From Undaria pinnatifida (taxonomy: Eukaryota > Sar > Phaeophyceae > Laminariales > Alariaceae), in NCBI GenBank assembly GCA_012845835.1, contig JABAKD010000030.1, forward strand, positions 8,141,305 through 8,205,304: DNA of 64,000 nt, written 5' to 3'. The translations under genes and the position numbers were made by a program. Below the pieces are notes generated by a model, which worked only from the letters and a program-made list of their open reading frames with translations, was not told where the DNA came from and did no database searches. Within the stretch, counting starts at the first letter, position 1. Each line of letters opens with the position of its first letter. This document shows, piece after piece, positions 56,511 to 64,000 of this stretch.

Positions 56511-56605
56511 GGGCGATGACGAAGTGGTGCCCTGTTGGGCGATGACGAAGTGGTGCCGGTCCTATAGTACTTTTTGATGGAAACCCAACACAGCTCGTCC
56601 GAGCG
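56511..56605 (+). ncRNA. Orphan relative of the RPS11-intron C/D-like element
   Basis: GGGCGATGACGAAGTGGTGCC occurs twice in tandem (56511 and 56537). The second is followed 59 nt later by GTCCGAGCGC, so box C AUGACGA and D-like CCGA are present as in the array. The interior differs: neither 25S guide is present, and UUGAUGG is the only C'-like stretch. It may be a related RNA with another target or a degenerate copy. Confidence 0.3.
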
Positions 56606-57084
56606 CTTACTGATCATCCGGGTCCGAACAGGCAATGGTTTGTTGTTGTCGTTTCGCGGTGTCATCAAAATTCCGGACCTGCTTCGGCATCGCGAGCTGT
56701 TCTATACAGTCGTGCGTAGGTGAATGCGTCGTCGTTGTATTAGAAGTCCCGTTGTATCAAAAGACCACCGGGTATGTGCCACTGCGAAAAAAATGGCAAA
56801 ATGTCCCCAAAGCAAGAACACCAGGTAGATTTCGTTTGATGTCCAGCTCCGGATGTGCGCTGGCGGTGGTGAGGTTCCGGTAATGGAAGGGGGGGGGGGC
56901 TGCCACCAGTGGAATAACCTCCCCCCGCGCGCTTGTCGAGGGCAAACCGTGGGGCAAGGAGAACTTGTAGGCTGTTACTAGTGGTTAGTACTACATACCC
57001 CCCCCCCCCCAGGGGAAACTCCCTCTCTATACGAGCCGGGCCGGGCAAGAAGTCCTCATGGGGAAAATATCGCATTATCACACC

Positions 57085-57330
57085 CAATTTTTGGAGTTTG
57101 GATCCGAAATTTTGACACGTGATTTCACGCAAGCTAAGCAACACATGCAAAGTCGGATGCAAAAAAAAAAAAAAAATCGTCCTCCTACGGTCGGCCCAAA
57201 ACTTATGCTGAAGCTTGAGGCGGGGAAAATTGCATCGATTTTTTTTTTTTTTTTGCATCTCACTTTCACTTTTTTTTTTAGTTTGATTAAAATCACATGT
57301 CAAAATTTCAGGTCCTAACTTCAAAAATTG
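57085..57330. repeat. Imperfect inverted repeat with A15/T16 runs
   Basis: The left arm (CAATTTTTGGAGTT, GAAATTTTGACACGTGATTT, GATGCAAAAAA) returns inverted on the right (CAATTTTTGAAGTT, GAAATTTTGACATGTGATTT, GATGCAAAAAA). Arms are about 100 bp; the apex holds CGTCCTCCTACGGTCGG. Probably a MITE or foldback element. The long frame on the minus strand is a by-product. Confidence 0.7.
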
Positions 57331-57349
57331 AGAGGTGCGTGGCCAAGTT

Positions 57350-59580
57350 TCCACCGAAGTGCCTCTGCATACAAATTTACATATACTTCAGGGATTCTTC
57401 CATAACTTTCGAACGAAAGTGACCCATGAAAGGAACCGCATATGTCCCTACTCCTCGTCCCAAGATGTACATGCCCAGAAAAATTGAGCCAATTCCATCC
57501 ACGTTGTATTTCGAACAATTTTAGAAAAAGCAACACAAACAAATCATGAAAAAAAATGCTCAAACTAGGAGACGTGAGTGGCGAACACTTTTTCGTCACC
57601 AACTTGGCAGATTCTCAAGCTGGAGGGCTTAAAATGACCACCGCATCTAGCTGATTACGAGGATATGCTCAGTTTTCAGTGGGTCATCGTCGGTCAAAAG
57701 ATATGCCCGGCTGACGGATAAGGGGGTTTCTTGGTCGGCCCAGCGTCGTATACAATAATAGTGGCCTCGGTTGGCACCGATGGTGTAAACCATTACATGC
57801 ATGTTGGGGTTGCGTTGGTCGGCAACGACGCTTTAAAACATGCCAATCACTGCGTGAGCTGGACAACCAGGGTACCGGTTTTTTTTTGCGGTCACCATGA
57901 TGCATCGTTATCAGTTCGACCATTTGATGCGGGGTGGAGAACCCTGTAGCTCCGCACAAGGGGAATGATCGCATCACGTAGTGTGAATATGGTAAGGCAC
58001 TCACGGGCAGTTACATACGAGCCATTCTCATTGCTGTCTCTGGATTGGCCACACCAGCAGAAAACAAATTAATTCATTGGTCGCCATCATCCATAAGCAA
58101 GAAGAAAGTAGGCACAAGGTGCCGAAGTCCGCCTTACGAGCGGTTCTTGGAAGGATGCAGTTCACCCTTCATGCGACCCGCCGAACACCTCACGGCGCTT
58201 CGCGCTTGGTGCAAGCAATGTCTGCTTGGTTGGTGAAAACCCGACGTGCTCCGTCCCGGCATATTAGGGATGCGAGGGTCTGTGGTCATACGACTACGGC
58301 CATGCACAAACTGAACAAACTGAGCACACACCCCTAGATGAAACTAGAAGGAGATGAGGAAATTAGACGAGTGTGACATGGAGGAGTTTGGTAGACTAGA
58401 GAGTAACGAGAAAACGACCGCTATCCTACGAAATAGATGGTCGCCACAGACGGCGAAATAGGAAGGGGACAAGATAAGCAAACAGTTTTATGTAATACAC
58501 GGAAAAGGCGTAACGAGCGCCCAAATGTTGTAGGTGTCTCTATTAGGAGTAGGAACGGTGCTCGGTCTCGAAAGGAATGCGTGGTCAATGGTCAAATGAC
58601 TAATGCAAGCAACAAATGAGTACCCCCGCCCCCGCCCCCCAGGTAAACTACGGGGGAGGGAGGGGAACAGCTTTGGAGAGAAGTGAACGAATGAAGACCC
58701 CGACCAATAACAAAAAAACGCTTCAAGTGTACATAGTAGCACTTCACACCTTCACTGTTTTATCTGAAATGAATGTGACCGGAGACATGCGAAACACGCC
58801 TCGGAAGAAGCACGGCTCGATGCGACACACGCACGCGTAGTCTTGACGATGTTTTCACACGATACATCACGGGGTGTCGTATAGTCTATTGGAGGGAGGG
58901 GGGTGTGCTCTCTTCTTTTTTTGGTACGTGTCAACATATTGTACGATAAAATGGCGCCCGTCTGGCTGCGCACGTGCATGAACACAACAAGCAAAATATT
59001 CGTGTTTGATGTGGGGTCACAGATTATTTTTAGTGTTCTGTTATTTTACCGGTACTTTTGTTGCTATTAATAGTAGTAGGTGCGGTCGCCCTGGTGGTCT
59101 ATTAATAACAGTGGTTACCCTCGAATGCTACTATTAATAGCGTTGGTCCTTGAGTTCGATTACAACCGTGGTGAGATTTGATATTATTTGCAAGAATGCA
59201 ACAAAAATGATCAACCAGATTAAGAAAGCTGAGAGCGCCTAGCAGCGTCGGTAGATTTAATTCGACGCGAGTCGACGAGGAAAGAAATTGCGGAATTATT
59301 ATCGCGATAAAATTGAGGGCACGTACCGTATTGGGAACGAGGGACGAGGGCCCACTTTGTGACCCCGTATCTGAGTTACTCAGTACTACTGGCAGGGGGG
59401 GCGAGGGGGGGCGAGAGTAGTGCAAGGGTAAGAAATGGGGTGAAGAAAAGAAAAAGTTTTGATGAGTCGGAGAGACCCTCGAACCCGGTGGCGGTGTGTA
59501 TTGGTGATTACTCGTCGCGTAAGATCACATCCTATTATATTAAGGCGCACCTCTGTAACAGCTACTTGTATATATAGGGC
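57350..59580. other. Intergenic, no convincing gene
   Basis: Frames at 57731-57949 and 58045-58236 (+) read somewhat like protein (for example MRPAEHLTALRAWCKQCL) but have no recognised family or exon partners. They may be mobile-element debris. Confidence 0.35.
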
Positions 59581-59584
59581 TTAG

Positions 59585-59995
59585 TTTGGCTCGGCAACTG
59601 GGTAATGTTATAAGGCTTATAGTTTGGATATGCAATTTGTTAATCTTTTGCTAGTGGTCTCAACGGACTAATATCCCACTAACACCTTACCAAATGGCGT
59701 CGTCGACAGACCATGGATTTTGGGTCGTGGGTTCGAATCCCACCATCCACCAATAATAATACACTTTTACGACTTTCCTCAATGTCGAACTTAAAGCTAC
59801 TCTCCCAGGCATATCCCCAGGAAATGGAACCGCGTGGGATATTGACACGTCCGCCCGTACATCCGGCCGGCCTGCTCTCCCGCCGTTGCAGGGGCGGAGA
59901 GTGTTACAAGCCTTTTAGCTTGGGTAGGAAATTGGTCGACCTCTTGCAAGTGGTCAAACGGACTGATACCTAATACCCCACCAATACCTTAACAA
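59585..59995. repeat. tRNA-like dispersed repeat, copy 2
   Basis: The best copy. GGTCGTGGGTTCGAATCCCACC at about 59729-59750 is an intact tRNA T-arm with a perfect B box, followed by ATCCACCA. The preceding CATGGATTTTGGG resembles a Gln-tRNA anticodon region. The 5' half is not tRNA-like, so this is a tRNA-derived repeat and not a tRNA gene. Confidence 0.7.
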
Positions 59996-60049
59996 CACAG
60001 CTGCTCTACTATTAATAATACTATCAATACTATTAATAGTAGTAGCTTT

Positions 60050-60330
60050 TTACCAGTGATCACAAACGGACTAATGCCACCCTCTCTGTCTCTAGACTAA
60101 TTCGTTAACAAATTAATTGCGTACGGCTTCCCCCATGTGTACAGTATAATATCTTGAAGAACATTACTATGCTCTCCCCGATATCCCCAGGAAAAGGAAC
60201 TGTCTGTGTGGATGTTCCGACCGACCTGCTATCTCGCCGGTCAAGGGGGGTGCTCTAATAAGGCTTTAGTTTGGGTACAGGCATTTTGTAACCTTTTACC
60301 AGTGGTCAGACGCGGGTTGGCAATAATAAT
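60050..60330. repeat. tRNA-like dispersed repeat, copy 3 (partial)
   Basis: Shares ATATCCCCAGGAAA.GGAAC, TAATAAGGCTTTAGTTTGGGTA, TTTTACCAGTGGTCA and the AATAATAATA runs with copy 2, but lacks the tRNA-like block. CTACTATTAATAGTAG-type palindromes occur at the junction (about 60005-60045). Confidence 0.6.
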
Positions 60331-60879
60331 AATGCTCTCCAATAATAATAATACCGTAACACCACCTCACATAATATCTCACTTTTACAAACCAACACAC
60401 AGCTAGCTGACGTTTTCAATTTTTTTAAAAGCAACACAATACGAAGAATGAATGCTGTTTTGTTGTAACCCAGAGGATCCTCGTACTAATAACAATACCT
60501 GGTTTTCGAGCACTGAAATCTAAAATTTGGCAGGGTTGTGTTTTATAGGCCAAGACGAAACATAATATTGTTATTACCACGTCGTACGCTTCGCGTGCGT
60601 CTTTTTGACTGTTGTTTTCGTCTTTGCTTCGGGGGAAGAGGGGTGGGGGGGTATTCAGTCCGTACGTAGAACGCAACAACAAGCCGAGGCACGACGACAG
60701 TATAAAACAAACTGCTGCTTGCTGCTGCTGGTCACACAGGAGAGAGGTTACATAAGACCGCAGCAGAGATGTAAGTGACTGATTCTTACGACGATAGCCC
60801 CCCCCAAAAAACAGCGTTTTTCTTTAACGAACGTTTCATCATCAGCATCATGGCTGCTCGACACAAGGAAGGATACTAT

Positions 60880-61076
60880 TGGGAAACAAGTATCCATACT
60901 TCGTATATTTTCTTGTGTGCAAAGGTCTAACGATCGACGACGTCGGGGTGTCGAGGGACACACCGTATTTCAGGAGACACGGCCGGGAGCTGGTGTTTGA
61001 AACCGGCGATTTCGTAAAAGAAAAGTTGGGGGGGGCTACCGTGGAACGACTCGTTGTATGTGCACAGAGCCTGTAA
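60880..61076 (+). CDS. Possible terminal exon, unrecognised
   Basis: After a possible acceptor (TGTGCAAAG) the frame reads GLTIDDVGVSRDTPYF, RRHGRELVFETGDFVKEKL, GGATVERLVV and ends at TAA. The texture is that of a folded protein (alternating hydrophobic residues, charged turns). No ATG begins the frame; an ATG at 60849 is in another frame. Family unknown. Confidence 0.25.
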
Positions 61077-61079
61077 CAC

Positions 61080-62799
61080 GCCGTATTCCTGTCTGTGTCT
61101 GTGTCTTTCGCCTGCTGCTGCTGCTGCTGCTGGTACTCGAAGTTTTTTTGTTTAACTCGTAGTATAGAAGTGGCGGTGCTATTCGCAACCCGCCCAGTAC
61201 CCTTACACAATCAAGAAGAGTATTTTGATGACGTGCAAGAAGAGTATTTTGATGACGTGTGATGTATGGTATGTGTCATGCTCATCATATAATAGGCTAC
61301 GAACACAACACACCCGCGCATGTGTGCAGCAGCATCTTCGCGCCTCTTCTTCCTCCGGCATAGTGTGGGTCAAAACGATGGCATCACCTCACGCGGCGGG
61401 CGGTGTTGCCATCCCGTCGCCAATAGGACTGTTTGAGTGTCCTGTGAATCCTGTGCTGCTTGCTGCGCCGACACTCAAACTGAACTATAACGACGGTGAA
61501 GGAGAAGAACAAGGCGTCTAGATAACACTCTGTACACTGGCCCTTCGTGATTGGGTGGGTGGGTGGGTGGGTGGGTGGTGGCTTGGTCGAGTTACCCATT
61601 CTTTTGTCATTTCCGTGGGGAATTTCGGGTTTTTAGTTGTGAGCTTCGGAGGGGTGAACTGGACTCGATATTGCTTCTTAGGCGTCACAGAGGTGACGTC
61701 GCTCGGATATCGTTCCTACCGTTCTTCCGGATAATCCGCATGTGTCTGCATTATTACTTGCGGTTACAGGATAATAAGTGTGGTTTCTTATGAAGATGTA
61801 GGGTCTTCTAGCCTGTCTTATTGAGTCTCTGGTGCTCGGGTTTTTTTGGTTGCTCGCAATCAGAGGCCTTATTGATGGAGATATCAAGTATTAATAGTAG
61901 TATTATAGTCTAGTAGTACTACTACTGTTGTTTTATAGTTGTAGTTGTTGATGTTGTTGTTGTTCCCACATTAACTCGCATAATCAAGTCCGTGGTCACA
62001 AAACAGGCTCCAGTCACTCTGGAGCTGAGGAATACCCCAGGGAAGAACACAAACGAACCAAAGGTGGTACGCGCATATATCACAGCTGACGCAATTCATG
62101 CCTCCACCAGAAACATATAAAAGTGAAATCGGGAGTCAGCCTACGATGTGTCAGGTCCATACTGGTGCATACGTCTCACCACGCCTGGAAAAACCGACTA
62201 TACCGCTTGCCACCCAAGAAAGACTACCACGTATATGTTACACGTAGTACCTATCACACTACACATACGCACGACAGACGCTAGTCCATTGGAAAAAAGA
62301 AACAAAGAAAAGAAAAGAACATATAGAATAGAAAATAAAAGACAAGAATGCGAACAAACGAAAAAGGAAAGGAAAGAAAAGAAAAGACGAGAAAAGCAAG
62401 AAATTACAAGACAAGAAGAGGAAGCAAGAAAAGGAAAAGAGAAAAAAATGTCATACTAGCAAACCCTAGAAACTGACTGAAGACGGCATTGGGCTCATAG
62501 AGGGTATCAAGTGCATCATCAATGGCACTGGGGAGAGAACGCAACATGGCGAAGAAGTCAGGGCGGTCTTACGCTACCTTGTGACGGCCATTGGAAGGCC
62601 CACAAATTTCAAGGCGATGATGGCCAGACCCAGACTTCAGTCTCTTGGGCATGACGCCGCCCCTCCCCCCCCCCCCCTTCCCCCCTTCCCCCCTCCCCGC
62701 CTCCCCCCTCCCCCCGTCCTCCCTCTCCCCCTCCCCCCTCGCCCCCTCGCCCTCCTCTCGGCCGCTTAGAGATGCCGACGGTGGATGGCGCTGCCGCAG
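61080..62799. other. Intergenic with low-complexity tracts
   Basis: Contains a GGGT tandem run at 61553-61578, a purine-rich tract (AAAAGAAA type) at 62290-62455 and a C-rich tract at 62650-62760. Frames through these are artefacts of composition. No gene recognised. Confidence 0.5.
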
Positions 62800-64000
62800 C
62801 CTTTGCGCGTCGCTCTGCAGCTTTGCGTCTCTCCGTTTCATATCAAATCCGCATGAACAACTCGGCTCTCTCCTAGAGTCAAAACCATCTGCCGGCCTTC
62901 TGAGCAGCCTTTCGACACTCTTCGATTTTCATTTCAAAGACCGACATATCCTCCTTCTACTGAGCCATCTAGTATTTCTCTTGCCCCCCTGAGTAGCCCT
63001 TGCCCCCAACAAGCTCCCCAAACATCATCCTCTGTGGCAGACACTCCTTCCCCATACGTGCTGCAAATCCTGCAAACAATATCCTCCGTTTGCGCACTAT
63101 CGCCTAAATGCTCTCGGAAGCTGTCTTGGCACGCGCGTCGGCGTACGATAGGGTGTGGTCGTCGCGCTTCCGTTTCCGCCATCCGAGGCATCGGAGGAGC
63201 ATGGAGTGGTGAACCCGTCGTAGCCTGTCATAGTCAGGCTTGTTCGGGCTCCACGTCATGCAATCGTGAATCAGTGTCTCGACGACCTCAGCTTTCAGCA
63301 ACCGCACCTTCAAACGTAAGCGCGCACCCGGGCGATCATAGATTTCCATCTTGTACCGCCAGAAGCACGCCCAGGCCCTCTGAAGACGCCGTTATTTCAA
63401 TGCTAAGGTCTCAGGCCCTCTGAAGACGCCGTTATTTCAATGCTAAGGTCTCTGTCTGCGGTGATAGCCACGCCCAAGTACACAAACTCGATTGTTTGTT
63501 TGTATACCTGGCCGGCTGATTTGATTGTGACCGACACCTTCCCCCCGCCTTTGGTTTGCAAGCACATAATCTCTGCTTTCGCCTCGGAGACCGTAAGCCC
63601 CAACGACGAGCACGCAGTCACGATTACCGTCATCATCCTCTCCAGCCCTTCTGATGATCGCGATACGATGCCCGCATCGCCCGCGTACAGCATACCCCAC
63701 AATCTCTGCACCTCCTCCCCCTCCTTCCCCCTCCGCTTGTCGACTTTGCCTGTGCGTAAAGTGCCTTTGTTCTCGCCTTTCTCCTTTCGTTGGAGCTGCA
63801 CCATGTTGTCCGTGATGGCTGCATCAGCGAGGAAGCGTTTCTCGGCCACACGCAGTACCGCCGTGAAATACATGTTGGGCATGGCGCGAGAGCACGCATC
63901 CTTGCCTGAGACCTTGCCCTACGTCGAACTTATCCGAGCACTCTCCATCATCCAGCCGCTCGCATGCTTGCATACCGTCGTGGAATTGGCGGATGACGGC
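62800..64000 (-). mobile_element. Broken LINE (non-LTR retrotransposon), reverse transcriptase 3' part
   Basis: Read on the minus strand from the window edge: [28 protein letters not shown], a frameshift near 63890, then [53 protein letters not shown] and FVYLGVAITADRDLS. Next comes a frameshift caused by a 40-bp duplication, then RLLKAEVVETLIHDCMTWS, PDYDRLRRVHHSMLLRCLGW, RKRDDHTLSYADA and a tail (FGELVGGKGYSGGQE) with stops. These are fingers/palm and thumb landmarks of a LINE reverse transcriptase. The catalytic YADD box reads YAGD, so the enzyme would be inactive apart from the shifts. The 5' part lies beyond 64000. Confidence 0.9.
63373..63452. repeat. 40-bp tandem duplication inside the LINE
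   Basis: AGGCCCTCTGAAGACGCC to TAAGGTCTC is present twice without change (63373-63412 and 63413-63452). Forty is not divisible by three, so it breaks the reading frame between the palm and thumb parts. Confidence 0.97.

Noticed and set aside
56135-56668. 177-codon minus-strand frame, considered as a Crinkler-like or other protein
   Set aside because: Some protein-like texture (SPDAPVQQLINALEH) but no secure family motif. Its first third overlaps the orphan C/D-like element.
56740-57354. 204-codon minus-strand frame
   Set aside because: It is created by the A/T runs of the inverted repeat and by poly-C stretches; Lys and Phe homopolymers dominate.
59680-59757. Functional tRNA gene
   Set aside because: Only the T-arm and 3' end are tRNA-like; there is no D-arm or 5' acceptor strand, and relatives show it is part of a repeat.
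62645-62992. Pro-rich plus-strand frame
   Set aside because: It is the antisense of the LINE 3' region and a C-rich tract.

Overview
This is intron-rich nuclear DNA from a eukaryote. Five protein-coding genes are split by GT-AG introns whose reading phases agree exon to exon. They sit in long stretches of repeats, mobile-element remnants and unannotated sequence. Spacious introns, a plant-type copine/VWA ubiquitin ligase and an expanded repeat landscape suggest a large-genome alga. A stramenopile such as a brown alga is my best guess, but nothing in the window proves the lineage.

Layout. 0.7-4.5 kb (+): a mitochondrial carrier of the folate/FAD type, its N-terminal exon outside the window. 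6.3-9.0 kb (-): a four-exon MUG/TDG-family uracil/thymine DNA glycosylase, head-to-head with 9.7-18.7 kb (+): ribosomal protein S11 (RPS11) in six exons. RPS11 intron 2 is about 6.3 kb and carries eleven copies of an ~80-nt element with box C/D snoRNA architecture, which I regard as the most interesting thing here. 20.8-22.2 kb (-): a three-exon cupin protein. 22.2-41.6 kb: repeats and mobile elements. These include two hAT-type non-autonomous elements with perfect 8-bp target-site duplications, a pair of tRNA-derived SINE-like copies, two arrays of one ~70-bp minisatellite family, and a few weak gene fragments. 41.6-49.9 kb (+): a seven-exon RGLG-like (copine/VWA) protein that ends in a U-box instead of the usual RING. 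49.9-64 kb: a decayed pseudogene, tRNA-like repeats, inverted repeats, an orphan relative of the intronic snoRNA-like element, and at the right edge a broken LINE reverse transcriptase on the minus strand.

How the parts relate. The S11 gene and its intronic array would make a combined ribosome locus: the host encodes a 40S protein, and the array carries antisense stretches matching, from memory, two conserved segments of 25S rRNA domain V. The glycosylase and S11 probably share a promoter region of about 650 bp. The other genes show no evident functional link, as expected for a eukaryotic chromosome. All exon limits were derived by hand from splice sites, phase and protein-family resemblance.
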